Source: Macrosoma leucophasiata (taxonomy: Eukaryota; Arthropoda; Insecta; Lepidoptera; Hedylidae). From it: a DNA stretch of 64,000 nt. The translations under genes and the position numbers were made by a program. Of this stretch, positions 1 through 11,292 are shown one piece after another. The stretch spans positions 21,130,501 through 21,194,500 of the forward strand of contig JAWQUS010000027.1 of the NCBI GenBank assembly GCA_036365455.1, in the 5' to 3' direction. The stretch's first letter is position 1; each line of letters opens with the position of its first letter. The notes beneath the pieces were generated by a model. That model was not told where the DNA came from. It searched no databases and was given only the letters and a program-made list of their open reading frames with translations.

Positions 1-76
1 AATGCAACTGACAAAGACGAAGCATTCTATAGCTAAAACGTATCTAATATACGTTTATGTACAATGGGGTAAGTAT

Positions 77-148
77 TTGTAACCTTTCACATCCTTCTCT
101 AACTCTGACAGATTTCTTTAAGTTAGAGAAGGATGTGAAATGTTACAA
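77..148. repeat. 72-nt near-perfect hairpin
   Basis: Two 28-nt arms (77-104 and 121-148) with one mismatch surround a 16-nt loop. The core of the arm is ttcacatccttctctaac. The origin is unknown. Confidence 0.7.
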
Positions 149-179
149 TAACTTTAACTTTAACAAATATCGTGGTGCA

Positions 180-420
180 ACCCAGGCTTAATGTTACTGA
201 GTTTAAAACTTGGTGGTAGCAGACCACTAGTGCTACGCTGAGGGTTCAATTACCAAGTCGGCAGAATTTTTGAATTGTTAATGATTTCTATTGACATCCC
301 ATCCTCGGAGTTAAAGCAACGTAAGGTGTAAATCGTAAGAGTTTGATTTTAGGCATGTGCGCACATGCTTAAATGCGGGCATTTATTACTTACCCTTTCG
401 GGGAATACAAGCGTGAAGTT
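180..420 (+). repeat. Degenerate family-B tRNA-derived SINE
   Basis: A worn tRNA-like head (ggtggtagcagaccactag, then gggttcaatta as B box) and the tail pattern tttcggggaatacaagcgtgaagtt are both recognisable. Confidence 0.55.
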
Positions 421-427
421 AATTTTA

Positions 428-703
428 ACGGGTGGTAGAGTTCCTGTGTAGAGACTCTAGGGCGTAGGCACCACCGCATTACCTAATCTATCTACCACGA
501 AATGCAGCACTATCGTGTTCCGGTTAGGTGGTAATGTATGGCCTCGTATTAACTATCACACAGATATAACAGCTAAGGTCTCAGGGGTGGCGACGCATCT
601 GCATTTTGATCTCTGGTTAGTATGTAGATGTCTATAGGCTGCAGTCATCAGTTAACATCCATGTGGACTGCGTGCTTGTTTTCCACCTTCCTTATATACA
701 AAA
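428..703 (+). repeat. Family-A repeat, divergent subfamily
   Basis: Matches the family from gggtggtagagttcc to the tgcttgttttccac tail. Like the copy at 63356 it has gtattaactatcacac and aaggtctcagg where most copies have gtaatttccggcacag and taggcctcagg. Confidence 0.75.
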
Positions 704-1897
704 GTCAATTTAAAAATTACCGCGTAGCAAAAAGCAAAATAGTACGGAATTCAGTAAATAATTGAGTAAAATAAAAAAAACACGAACGTCAGATATGACT
801 GTGGTTCTATTTAATAGTTGAAACCATTTGAAACAAATTAAAGTTGGTATCCATTTACGAAATTAATTGTATGAATATTTAAAACTAAAAAAAAACATAA
901 CAATATTAGGGTCGTAATATTTCGACAACTCAACATAATAGTCTCAGAAATTACATTTCTTAGAAATTTGCACGAATATAAATTAAAATATACCGGCCGA
1001 ACTGAGAACCTTCTCGTTTTTTGAACTCGGTTAAAAAACACATAAGCATAGAATAGAGAATATTTAATTAATTCGTTACATATTAAGTATTAAATTTATT
1101 AAAAAAAGAAGTAGGTATCTTTTTGCTGGAATGGGCTTCAGATTCTTATACGATTGTCGAAACTAGTCGAAAGTATCCGCGATTGGTTCATGTAAAAATC
1201 TGCGTGCAAGGTTTTGTAATGTCGCCAATGTAAGTATATCGTATGTGGAGCAAAACCAACTGACATCCCACGTGTGGTGCAAGATAAAAGCAAGAAGCGA
1301 TTATGTTTTTTTTTATTTTGTCATAAAATAACAAGTTTGTTTGTGAGTGCAACCAACAACGTTTTATACGTTTCCGCGAGCATTATTGCAATGATAAAAG
1401 TTTATAAAGTGCCCAAAAGAGCAACACTGAGTTTGATTACGCGAAGGGGTTTTCTTAGTAGTGACTGCACTTGCAATTCCGCTTAGTGAACGACTTTTGC
1501 ACGAATAAATTCTTCATTTTCATTATTTAAATTCCTTTTTTTGTCATAAAATATGTAAGATTTGGAACATATTTATATATCACCGATATCCTTTATTGGA
1601 TTTCATTAATAAGCGCTGTTATATAAGCTCATTGTTTTATAAGCGCGTCCCTGACGATATTGTTTCGCTCTCCTCATATTATCGCAGACGTCTGCACTGC
1701 GTATGCGTTCATCAAACTCCTACAAATGACGAATATTATGTGAAGGGTCTCTAATACGCTTCGAAAACACGTAGCATAACACGATGCGACATATATAGTA
1801 TATTATTAAGGAAGTGTATATAAATGATAGGTCTGAATCTCTTTAACGAGATATCGATCTCTATAGTTTATGACAAACATTGATTAAAACGTACGCA
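704..1897. other. AT-rich stretch without a recognised gene
   Basis: No supported gene. At about 980-1037 there is a short piece of a common insect repeat (gaaccttctcgttttttgaa followed by ctcggttaaaa), also seen at 30222-30270. Reading frames here are short and without recognisable domains. Confidence 0.5.
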
Positions 1898-1960
1898 AAC
1901 GTAACTTTACCCATGTAATCCCTGATGGGAAAGACAGAGGTCAAAGCATGCATACGCAAA
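1898..1960 (-). repeat. Family-B SINE tail fragment
   Basis: Resembles the minus-strand tail: taactttacccatgtaatcc, then gacagaggtcaaagcatgca. Confidence 0.55.
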
Positions 1961-2759
1961 TACTGATAATCTGCTGTATCGATTACAGCAATAATATAAT
2001 GGCACAGTTTAGATTTCTATGGATTCCGCTGTCCGCTTCTTCTTTAGATCAAACGATTGGCCAATGACCAAGCGTAATTCGAGAGATAATAATTTGAGAT
2101 GAAATCATTGTTGTGATTGTGAAAATATATTTATTACGGTCAACTTACGTGTACTTTTTTCTATTGCAATTAATTGATAAATGATTGTGATTATTAATTA
2201 AAGCGTTACAACTGGCACTCTTTTGATTCATATCTTTAAGATATTAAAATTTAGTATGTATGAATGTTTAGATTCGTTAAAATTGATCGACTTGTATATT
2301 TTACGCTCCAAAATGAAATTATCTTAACTTTTACTAGGTATACAGAAAATTGACATGTGTTTGGAATTTGTTTTATCCATGTTCTGGTGATCTACCTGTC
2401 AGTGAACTGTCAGTGAAAGATCCTCAAAAATTTTACTAAGTGCCCCGGGTTTATTATTGATCTCTAGTGTTTGCCGCTACCGCACTACCTAATCTCTGTA
2501 CTAACAAACAGTTGACAATATATTGTTCCAGTGAAAGGGTAATGAATGAGTCGTAATAACTGGTAAAGGAGGAAAACATCTTAGCCGTCCCTAATAAATA
2601 CCTAAATCCCTACAAAATAAGACTGCATTGTTGTTACTTGATTAAGAACTTCACATTTCAAAACTGGCTTAACCCATTCCATGTCCCATGTACCATATGT
2701 GTCCATTTGCATTGTTTTAACTATTGTGTCTGCTTGAGGGCAGTGAACGTGTTAACTGC
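1961..2759. other. AT-rich stretch, possible worn family-A piece
   Basis: Nothing gene-like. About 2455-2565 (ttgccgctaccgcactaccta, with spaced matches after it) may be a very old plus-strand family-A fragment. Confidence 0.35.
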
Positions 2760-3050
2760 TTTTTTTTTTTTATGTAACGGAAGTGGCAAACAAGCATGCA
2801 GTTCACATTGATGTTAAGTGATGACTGCAGCCTATAGACACCCACATGAAGACCAAGGCCAAAATGCAGATGCGTTACCACCCCTGAGGCCTAAGGTGTT
2901 ATGCCTCTGTGCCGGAAATTACAGGGCCGTACATTACCACCTGACCGGAACACGATAGTGCTGAACACTACCATTTAGCGGCAAGTAAATTAGGTAATGC
3001 GGTGGTGCCTACGCCCGCGAGCTCCGTCACTGGAGCTCTACCACCAGTAA
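2760..3050 (-). repeat. Family-A repeat, near full length
   Basis: Begins with a T run (the poly-A tail on the other strand) and ends tctaccaccagtaaaa. Good match to the family throughout. Confidence 0.85.
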
Positions 3051-3427
3051 AACTTAGTTAAAGTAAGTTGAAAGTACTTAAAGTAACTTGACCAAATACG
3101 TCGAGTAGTGTCTGTGTGTGGGTCAAGAGTCTTAGGAATCGCGCGCATGTGTGAAGAGAGTATGGAACATTCTGTTGATACCTATTTATATTATTAAGTG
3201 TTTTTGGACCATTATGTATTTTATTTTTGTTTACTTTGACATATTAATCAACGTATCAGTTGGTTTCGCTTTAATTTTATATTTTGAAATTTGACCTATC
3301 ACAAGCAAATTCTATTATTTCCAAGTGATTAAATACATATTTGAAATAATATAAAAACAATTATTAAGGGTAAAAGCGACTTCTTTACGATATTCAATAA
3401 ACTGAAAAGTCTGTAATATCGGTTGCC

Positions 3428-3625
3428 TAACTAGCATAGTTGGTAATAGATGGCGCTGCTGCTACCATAAAGCAATGCAATAGATGTGAAGGAAAGATTT
3501 GACAAATCGGGCAGGGCTTCAGTAGCTCAATTGGAAGAGCGGCTGGACTAGATTCCCAGTAGGTCGCGAGTTCGAGTCTCGCCTGAAGTCAAATTTTTCT
3601 TTCCATTTTTCTTTAAAAATAAAAT
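3428..3625 (+). repeat. tRNA-like repeat, copy 1
   Basis: Positions 3517-3591 fold like a tRNA: acceptor pairing gcttcag/ctgaagt, a D arm, and a perfect T arm gcgag-ttcgagt-ctcgc. The anticodon loop has extra bases and no CCA-ready end is seen. About 88 bp of leader contains a second A-box-like tagcatagttgg. The same 190 bp unit recurs at 13429-13626, so it is an interspersed tRNA-derived repeat, not a tRNA gene. Confidence 0.75.
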
Positions 3626-3789
3626 ATATTTGAGATTTTATTTTTCTTGAGTTTAACATACATTCATACATACATAACAAATATAATACTTTGGTTACAG
3701 AGCAACAACATTGTTTATTTCTCATAATTTTATAGATTACATTTTAATCTTTAAAAAATCTAGTTCTAGTGTTGGAGCTCGATACTATC

Positions 3790-3965
3790 TGCCGCCAAAT
3801 AATAGATTTAGGCGCTATTAGTGTTCTTGTTAAGTGGTAATTGTTGGCGCCGTAATATCTATCACAGAGGCAAAACTACTCAGACCTCAGGCACATATAT
3901 TTTTGTACTTATTTTTGTATCTCTGAGCTACAGTTACTCACCATCCATGTGATCAGCACGCAACA
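3790..3965 (+). repeat. Degenerate family-A repeat
   Basis: Scattered matches (ctgccgccaaataatag, ctatcacagaggc, ctcaccatccatgtg) in the right order. An old copy. Confidence 0.45.
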
Positions 3966-4361
3966 TTGTCATTCTAAATCATCTTCATACAAAAATTAGC
4001 ACGTGCCGTAAACTTCTTAAATATTCAATGTTTCTTTAAATAGATTAATCGCGCACTAAAATTAAACATAAATCAAATAATTATTGATAAATTATAGAGT
4101 TTTTTCATCATCTGCACCAAATGATGCAGACATTGCATCAGATAAACGCATCTAGACGAGTCTCGGTCTTGAAATTAAAATGTCATGATTTTGCATAAAT
4201 AATTTATGGCTATATTAAATATTAATAATGAAAATGTATTTGGTTGAATACCCTAAGGTGTGAATTTCTTTTTGATGGGTGTCGTTTTTTGGTTTTCAAG
4301 TTTTATGGTGTATTTTATTTCTCGGATGTATTGTTATTATAATGTATGTTTTGTTAAGTTA

Positions 4362-4535
4362 TTGTGCCCTTGTAGCGGATATTACTGGGCCGTATATTAC
4401 CATTCAGTCAGGTGACCGAAACACCATATATACACTACAGATTTACACACCCTTTAGGGTCAAAATGATGAGGTAATGCGTAGGTGCCTACGCACGCAAG
4501 CTCCGTCGCTGAAGTGTCTTCTACCATTAAAGTAC
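4362..4535 (-). repeat. Degenerate, truncated family-A repeat
   Basis: Contains gggccgtatattaccattc, gaggtaatgcgtaggtgcc and gaagtgtcttctaccatta in family order. Confidence 0.6.
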
Positions 4536-4554
4536 TTTTTTATATAATAAAGGT

Positions 4555-4622
4555 GGCAAACAAGTAAGCAGTTCACATTGATGTTACACTTAACATCAAT
4601 GTGAACTGCTTACTTGTTTGCC
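4555..4622. repeat. Perfect 32-bp-arm palindrome in a family-A tail
   Basis: Arms 4555-4586 and 4591-4622 are exact reverse complements around a 4-nt loop. Each arm is the family-A tail piece around gcagttcacattgatgtta. Confidence 0.9.
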
Positions 4623-4694
4623 CCACAGTCATCACTATGACTGCAGCCTTTAGACAACCACACAAAGACCAAGGTCCAAATGCAGATAGAAATA

Positions 4695-5631
4695 GAAATA
4701 GAAAATATTTTTATTTCGAATAGAGCTTTACAGATACTTTCAAAACGTCAAGAAATATAAAATACCTAGAGTGAATAACCATTACATAAAGTAAAGCAAA
4801 ATCATATATCAATAGTAAATTAAAAATTAGAATTTAAACTACTTAGTTAAAACATAATAAACACAAAATTTTTCAATTCTTTCAATGATGATAAATGAAG
4901 AAAAACAAAAACTCATTCGTCAAGATCAAAGTTATTCACTTAGCAGAGTTCCAAGTGCAGTCACTACTGAGAAGAACTCCGCTACCCACAAACTCAGTAA
5001 GAGCTCTTTTAAATGAGAGCTTAAATAAATCTAGTACAAATTATCGTGAAAAATCAAATAATGTGAACGTCCATAGCATAGATGCAAATAAACTGCTATC
5101 TACTAAATGTGATGTAGCTCCTGCAAACCAGAACAGACCAGTGCCCACCAACAGCACCCGTTCACGAGTATGACGCATGTGACAGCCATTGCCCTCCTCG
5201 ACCATTTTAGAGGGACTTCCCTCTAAAATGGTCGCAGCAACCCGCCACACGACTCCGCCAAAGGCAAAGACATTTAAGCGTGCATGACTGCTCCGGATAT
5301 GCATACGGCAAAATAAAAGATGGAATTAATTTACAGCCAGGGTATTCACATTATTCAACTCTTAACAATACTAATTACAGAATACACGAAATAACAGTAT
5401 CATGAAATAGCCTGGAAGCGATCGCTATAATCCCAGGATGTACTATCATTAAGATAATCACAGGTCTTATAGTAATTACATTTATATAAACGTTCTTTCA
5501 TTACTTTCTTAAATTTATTGATCGATAGACTTTGAACGTTTTTGGGGATTTGATTAAAAAACCGTATACATTGACCTCTGAAAGAATTACTGACCCTATA
5601 CAGCCGCGTTTCATGCACGGACAATTTGTAT
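4695..5631 (-). mobile_element. 5'-truncated LINE (Jockey-like) inserted in family A
   Basis: On the minus strand this ends with the 3' signature ctattcgaaataaaaatatt followed by (tttcta)n, also found alone at 39832-39919 and 53760-53881. It contains the end of a LINE protein frame and, at 5199-5234, a perfect 17-bp-arm palindrome. Confidence 0.7.
5400..5624 (-). pseudogene. C-terminal remnant of a LINE reverse-transcriptase ORF
   Basis: The 74-codon frame includes SNSFRGQCIRFFNQIPKNVQ, FKKVMKERL and YYKTCDYLNDSTSW. These match the form of the extreme C-terminus of lepidopteran Jockey-type ORF2 proteins (from memory). Reverse-transcriptase and endonuclease parts are absent because the copy is 5' truncated. 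The closest clade is uncertain. Confidence 0.6.
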
Positions 5632-5814
5632 AGATGCGTTACTACTCCTAAGGCCTAAGTTTTTATGCCTCTGTGCCGGAAATTACAGAGCCGTACATAA
5701 CCATCTGACCGGAACACGTTAGTGCTGAACACTACCATTTAGCTGCAAGTATATTAGGTAATGCAGTGGTGCCTACGCCCGCGAGCTCCGTATCTAGAGC
5801 TCTACTACCAGTGA

Positions 5815-6251
5815 AAGAAAGATAGACACTTCCGAAGTGGTAAAAATCGTGTCCCCGACACTTTTTCCACAACATTATTTACTTACCATCAATGATTACC
5901 TACAACCACGAAGCCACTCACACAAACACACATTTGTTATCTCGAGTAAAATTGGGTAATTCTGCCTAAAACTTTCGAAATCAAGCTATACAAAAATCGA
6001 AAGCGAAACAGTGCACAACTCAAAAATACAAAAAAGTTTAATCTTCACACAACTTGCAATAAACATCAGAGGCGGCACCGAATCCAGATTGCATGGATAA
6101 TATGCAGATGCGACTTGTAATGTGAATTGTAATTAATTTATGTAAAACGTATCGCCACGCTCGATGGCACTACATTGTAATTAACACGGCGATTATACGA
6201 GGCAGATTTACTTTTTATGTCATGAAGTTGTCAAATAAACATGCGATCTAT
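5815..6251. other. Unassigned stretch before a hAT-like MITE
   Basis: No gene or known repeat recognised. Confidence 0.4.
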
Positions 6252-6259
6252 AAAGATAG

Positions 6260-6788
6260 CATAGAGCAACACGGGCCACCGGCCGGCGGACCGGAGGGGA
6301 GTAGCCCTATGCAGACTTTCCTCTCTGTCAAAGTACAAGTGTTCCTACGCCTTACGCCCAGATGTTTAAATGTGTGCGTGAAATTGTTTATGTATTTTGT
6401 TAAAGTCAAGGTGTGAGTTTCGTAGTTATATATGATTTTTGTAATGTGTATCACACGTAATTCCGACCGCAAAAAGCCAAACTGCTTTGCATCGGTAATA
6501 AACGCTATGACTACTCCCCTCCGGCACGCCACGGACACTCCGCCAAAATTCCATACAAATGCTCAATTTGGTCTCTATTACACAGACATCAATTAGTGAC
6601 GTGTATTTACACGTGCACCTGTGTGCGTAGCACGTAGAGAATACCAAACGTCTCCCATAAGACGGGAGGAGGTTGGGTGATGCGGGAAAATCGGGCGGGA
6701 TGTCGAAGTGTCCATTCTATACGTAGTATTATTACATATTCTCTGCCTCCGGTTCGCCGCGGCGCCCGTTGGCCCGTGTTGCTCTATG
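6260..6788 (+). mobile_element. hAT-like MITE carrying a nested 221 bp element
   Basis: Terminal inverted repeats catagagcaacacgggcc / ggcccgtgttgctctatg. The flanking 8-mers aaagatag (6252-6259) and aaaaatag (6789-6796) act as an 8 bp target duplication with one change. The interior matches the copies at 58968 and 59991. The extra length is family F at 6525-6745. No transposase is present. Confidence 0.85.
6525..6745 (-). mobile_element. Family-F 221 bp element nested in the hAT-like MITE
   Basis: Flanked by a perfect 7 bp duplication cctccgg (6518-6524 and 6746-6752). The reverse-complement partner at 15294-15514 has exactly the same length and also sits between near-identical 7-mers. The class is unresolved. 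Confidence 0.8.
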
Positions 6789-6831
6789 AAAAATAGTATA
6801 GTGTCTTATGTGTCTCCCTACAACGCTCTTA

Positions 6832-6950
6832 GCCGAGGATCGGACTAACTAATTTTTTTTATTGACCAGGGTAAATGCGTTACGCATACCTTCTCTTGGA
6901 GAGAGGTGTGGGTTATTACACTACTTGCAAAGGGCAGTGTGGGTTATTAC
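6832..6950 (+). repeat. Repeat E, copy 1
   Basis: Shares gccgaggatcggactaact, ttaccttctctt-type sequence and ggttattacactacttgc with 8281-8400. Followed by a short internal duplication of gtgtgggttattac. Confidence 0.7.
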
Positions 6951-7553
6951 GCATACCCACCCTTGTGTAAAGGGGTGGGTTATGTGGGACTCCGGACTCA
7001 TGGGTAAGGGTTTAGTATATTATGCTTAAATTTGCTTAAATGCATGCTTTTACCTCTGCTCGACAAAATTATTGGAAACGAATCACCGTTTTTTTGCAGA
7101 TATCTAGAATCTATAGCATTTAATAAGTGAAACCTGAACTGTATTCTTGTTTAATACGTTCATGGCTTAAAGAACGTTGTCCAGGAATCTCTCTAAGAAC
7201 CCTCAGACGGTCATTGTGTAACCATAGCTTCAACTAGGTCAAAAAAAATGAACCAGTGACCATTCACACCGACAGTCTGGTTTTATCAAACCTGCTTCAA
7301 ATGTTACAACTAGTAATTGATGTACAATTTTTTATCATATTTTGTAACTGTCTGCAATGAATGTAAGTATATACACATACATTTATATACGTATATATAT
7401 TACATACATTTGATATTATTGTTATCATCATAGTATTAATACGTACATGAACCCCTTTTTACAAAAATTGCGCGGACGGAGAGTATTAAATTTGGTACAC
7501 TTATATGTATGTAGGAAATATGCAGAACGCTAATATTTTGCAATAATAAAAAA
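6951..7553. other. AT-rich unassigned stretch
   Basis: Nothing supported beyond a possible family-B-like scrap near 7030-7065 and short TA-rich tracts near 7370-7400. Confidence 0.35.
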
Positions 7554-7863
7554 AACGTAACTTCACGCCTGTAATCCCCGAAGGGGTAGGCAGAGGTAAA
7601 TGCATGCATTCAAGCATACATGCAAACACCCACGATTCGCCAGTTACGTTTTGGCCCATGTAACAGGTGGCGAGCCTGTTGACATCTCCGGGCACATTAC
7701 CAAACTTTGAGGTACTGGGAAATTTCCAGAAAATGGAAAAATCCCAATAGAACCAGAGATAAAGGACTTTACACCATTATCTCTGATAACCCCCTATCCG
7801 GGAATCGAACCCAGGACCTCAGAGTAGTAGTAGTGGCCTGCTACCACTAGGCTACCGAGGCAG
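7554..7863 (-). repeat. Family-B tRNA-derived SINE
   Basis: On the minus strand the head reads tgcctcggtagcctagtgg (A-box-like) with ggttcgattcc as a perfect B box. The body ends ccttcggggattacaggcg then tgaagtt. Near full length. Confidence 0.85.
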
Positions 7864-8209
7864 TCAATAATAATAATGCATATAAATAAAAAATAAAATA
7901 TGTTGACATTGTTAATCTCAAAATACATGTGCTGTATACCAGTCTGGGGTAAAACGGTTTCACCATAGAGGTTCGTTATAGAATTCAAACTTTAGATATA
8001 TTTTATGCATATGTATTGCGGTTGAATTACGACCATAGGACGATTACTAGTACGAAGACTAGTAAGTACTTGTGGTCTAAGAAAAGCGCAGACGAGTCAG
8101 ACTTGGCTGGATTTTGTAGTTTCATAAAGTTTCAATCGTCCGGGCGATTGTGTACCCATAAATAAAAAAAATCGTATCATTTCCCCACCCGGGGTTGGTT
8201 CATGATTAA

Positions 8210-8400
8210 CCGGGTCCATACTGGACGATGCAGACGCGCGCGGCAGAAGCGCGATCCAGAGACGCGGTCAGTGTGGACGTGCCGAGGATCGGACTAACTT
8301 AAACTTTTATTTGAAGAGGGAAAAATTGGTAACGTTTACCTTCTCTTAGGGAGTGGTGACGGTTATTACACTACTTGCAAAGGGAGGTGTGGGTTTATAT
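8210..8400 (+). repeat. GC-rich segment and repeat E, copy 2
   Basis: Repeat E spans 8281-8400 and matches 6832-6950. The GC-rich part before it (gacgcgcgcggcagaagcg) has no other copy in the window. Confidence 0.6.
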
Positions 8401-9140
8401 GCAAACGCGCAATCCAAGTGCACCAGCTCTCTGCAGCCATAGCAGTTCAAATCTGCTGGTGTACGTGTGACTCTTTCTTCAACAAGAGTGGAACTGAATC
8501 ACGGATCCCTTGTGATCCCTTGGAGCGTATTACAAGATCGCAATGTCAAAAACTAGATCAGCTTAGTGCGATTTACGCTCCACGCATCACCTTAGATCGC
8601 GGATTGCGGCCACTCCAATTCGATTCGTCTGCAAGTCTGGTGTGGACCCGACAATTAAACCAATTTCGCAATCAAATTAAACGAATTAATATAATACGAT
8701 CTTGCAGACAGACAGTTTCATTAATAACTTTTACCTCCACCTCGAAACTCTGTGAAAGGTTTATTACGTTACAAATATGTTCGGAGATGCATTTTTTATT
8801 TTATTTTTGGTACTGTTTTGTAACGCAATGCAATATTTAAATAACACATGTTTCAAAACGTATTCGTTCTAGTGATTTATAGACCATAATATTAGTTTAG
8901 ATATGCGATGATACAATTATGATGTATAGCTTGCGATTGTAGGTGTGTCCTGGATGTGGATTTAAATTTGAATGTCGTATTATAATATGATCATTTATTT
9001 TGTTATATAAAATATATTAGCTTTGTTATAATGTCAATAGGTTTATAGATAAGGGGTCATGTGACGCTAAGTGCATTGCACGCCTATGGACATTTAATAA
9101 AAAATACTAGGGAAGTTAGCATCTGATCATCATGACTGGC
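8401..9140. other. Unassigned stretch with an open but featureless frame
   Basis: A plus-strand frame at 8418-8840 is open for 140 codons but has no signal peptide, domain or coding-like repetition. It directly abuts repeat E. It is probably repeat-derived or chance. The rest is AT-rich. Confidence 0.4.
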
Positions 9141-9144
9141 AGTC

Positions 9145-9560
9145 TTTTGGACAGCTTAGTTCCGTAGTTAACAAGGGACCCTTATAGTTTCACCATGTCC
9201 GTCTGTCTGTCTGTCTGTGCGTCTGTCTGTCTGACCGCGGTTTCGCGCCTAAACTATTGGTACTAGATACTTGAAATGTGGCACAAGTATACACCTTAAT
9301 CACGCCGACAAAGCCGTAGAATAAAAAAAAAATAAAGTGGGGTACCTCCCTCACATTGTATTGTGCCTCCCCTACATGTAACGCGCGGCTTTTTTTTTTC
9401 TCTTCGTTTTCTTTATAGTGTGATAAATCGTTGGATAGGTCTTGCAAAAATGTTAGGGGTGTGCAAACATCATTTTTCGATTGTTCGTGACTTATTAAGC
9501 TTATAAGTGCCAATTTTCTTAAGAGTCAAATCGTTCAAACGTTACGGCAATAGTAGCTAT
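9145..9560 (+). repeat. Family-D repeat, 3'-truncated
   Basis: Has the start agttccgtagttaacaaggg, an inner (gtct)n run (9197-9232), ctacatgtaacgcgcggct and cgtgacttattaagc, all shared with 49556-50125 and 55142-55765. Confidence 0.75.
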
Positions 9561-9988
9561 ATATAATGAAATTAAAAGGAAAACTATCACACTTAAGTTG
9601 GATACTAAATTTCAATTATGAATTTCAATACACTTGGTCCCGAATTTTATGGTAGTCTCTATGTGGCACGAGCGACTCTAGACACATAACTGGAGTATAC
9701 ATGCATGTCTCTCTGCCTACCATGTCCAGTAAATATAAGAGTGAGTCTATATTTAAGCTTTTATAGTAGTTATTTATAGATTGAATCGCGTGTTAGAACC
9801 GGCTAATATCATGTGATTACTAGCATATAAGTATATCATCATTGATAAAGCAATTAAACTCATTATCCTTAAAGTTTCTATGAGATATCTCATTAATTAG
9901 ACGTTCCGAATATTTCAATGCCACTACAATTTGTACAATGCTATGTGTACCTATACATCATCGGTAGTGAGTAGGGTTGTGGTAGCAG
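9561..9988. other. Unassigned AT-rich stretch
   Basis: The first 40 bases may continue family D (gaaaactatcacacttaagttgg). Nothing else supported. Confidence 0.4.
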
Positions 9989-10215
9989 AATCAGAATCAG
10001 AAACTCATTTATTAATTTAGGGTGACAGGTACCTCTTATGGCACGTCAAAAACAAAGAAAATAAATTTAAGTGAATAACAATTGATATACATGTCAAACA
10101 AGATAAAAAATATATGTATAGTCAAGAATATCACTAAGATAAAACTAAATATAATATACCTACTAATGTAAAAAGTGTATCAGTAGAATGTCTCATTTCC
10201 CCTTTATTAGCAGGA
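9989..10215 (-). mobile_element. LINE 3' end with (gattct)n tail
   Basis: The reverse complement of the segment at 62204-62474: tail unit cagaatcagaatcagaaac, then tagggtgacaggtacctct. Confidence 0.75.
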
Positions 10216-10738
10216 AAGGATGTTAGGGATATAACATTTCGGATCTGAATATACGCATAATATTATATCGGTTTCCTAAGGTCGCAGGTTTGATTCCTGC
10301 CCGAAGACAAATGATTTTTTACATTTTTTCTTCTATTTCTAAAAAAAAACACTCGTATGTGTTATTGTTAAAAATAAAAGATTACAATTAAGTGTGTAAT
10401 TTATATAATACTAGTTTTTGACGAATACTAGTATAGACTTCGTTCGCGTTACTTTTAAACATCAAAAATTGTAGTCTATATGTTATGCCAATGTATAACC
10501 TATATTACTATAAAGTTTCATTCGAATCCGTCCAGTAGTTTTTTTCGTGAAAGAGTAACAAACAAACATCCATCCATACTCACAAACTTCCGGATTCATA
10601 ATATCAGTAGGACTACGAAAATGTAATTATTACGTTAAATAACAAAGCAAATAATTAATTGTTAGGTAAATTACTGAAAAAAAAAATTACATACGTATTT
10701 GATGTATTATTGACCGGTATCCGGTGGCAATATAATCT
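10216..10738 (+). repeat. tRNA-like scrap and LINE-like 3' remnant
   Basis: About 10262-10330 resembles the end of the tRNA-like repeat (ggtttgattcctgccc). About 10420-10615 resembles a common insect LINE tail (agtttcattcgaatccgtcc, then agtagttttt). Confidence 0.5.
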
Positions 10739-10741
10739 ATG

Positions 10742-11013
10742 TTTTTTTTCTGTAATGGAAGTGGTAAGCAAGCATGCAGTTCACATTGATGTTAAGTGAT
10801 GACAGCAACCCATAGACACCCACACAAAGACTAAGGTCAAAATACAGATGCGTTACCACTCCTGAGGCCTAAGGTGTTATGCCTCTGCTTCGCAAATTAC
10901 ACTGACCGGAACACGATAGTGCTGAACACTACCATTCAGCGGCAAGTATATTAGGTAATCCGGTGGTGCCTACGCCCGCGAGCTCAATCACTGAAGCTCT
11001 ACCACCAGTAAAA
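10742..11013 (-). repeat. Family-A repeat with a small central deletion
   Basis: Full family order from the T-run tail to tctaccaccagtaaaa. The stretch between the gcctctg and ctgaccggaac blocks is shortened. Confidence 0.85.
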
Positions 11014-11290
11014 GTCTAGGTGGGCGCATTGACCGCACATCACAGCTATGATGTAGCGAAGTTAAGAGCACAGTGGGGCCCTCTATCGTGCCAACTGCGC
11101 ACTCCGTTATCAATCTCGCGGTTATCTAGCTGTCAGTCAAGCTATCTATTAGTTGTTTGTGTTATATATTTATAGATGGCGTGTTTTAGCAATACTTATT
11201 TATATGGAGGGATTGGCGGCAAAATAAATTCGAATAGCCTCATTCTATGTGTCGTATTTCGTCATTTTTTTTAAATTGACACATTTAGGT
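11014..11290. other. Unassigned stretch
   Basis: Moderately GC-rich at first (gatgtagcgaagttaagagc). No gene or repeat recognised. Confidence 0.35.
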
Positions 11291-11292
11291 TA

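Larger units (their letters stand above)
4542..5814 (-). repeat. Family-A repeat split by a LINE fragment
   Basis: The tail half is at 4542-4694 and the head half at about 5632-5814. The break falls in the aatgcagatgcg part of the repeat. Between them lies a 5'-truncated LINE, so the LINE is younger. Confidence 0.75.

Noticed and set aside
3517..3591. Possible functional tRNA gene
   Set aside because: The anticodon loop is too long and the sequence recurs with identical flanks at 13514-13596, so it is an interspersed repeat.
4895..5173. 92-codon plus-strand frame
   Set aside because: It lies opposite to the LINE fragment's orientation and I recognise no domain. Probably chance within LINE 3' sequence.
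6248..6647. Overlapping frames of 64-96 codons
   Set aside because: All fall in the hAT-like MITE and family F. Similar frames recur in the copies at 58961-59206 and 59984-60337.
8418..8840. 140-codon open frame
   Set aside because: No domain, no start context or splice evidence, and it abuts repeat E. Kept only as an unassigned stretch.
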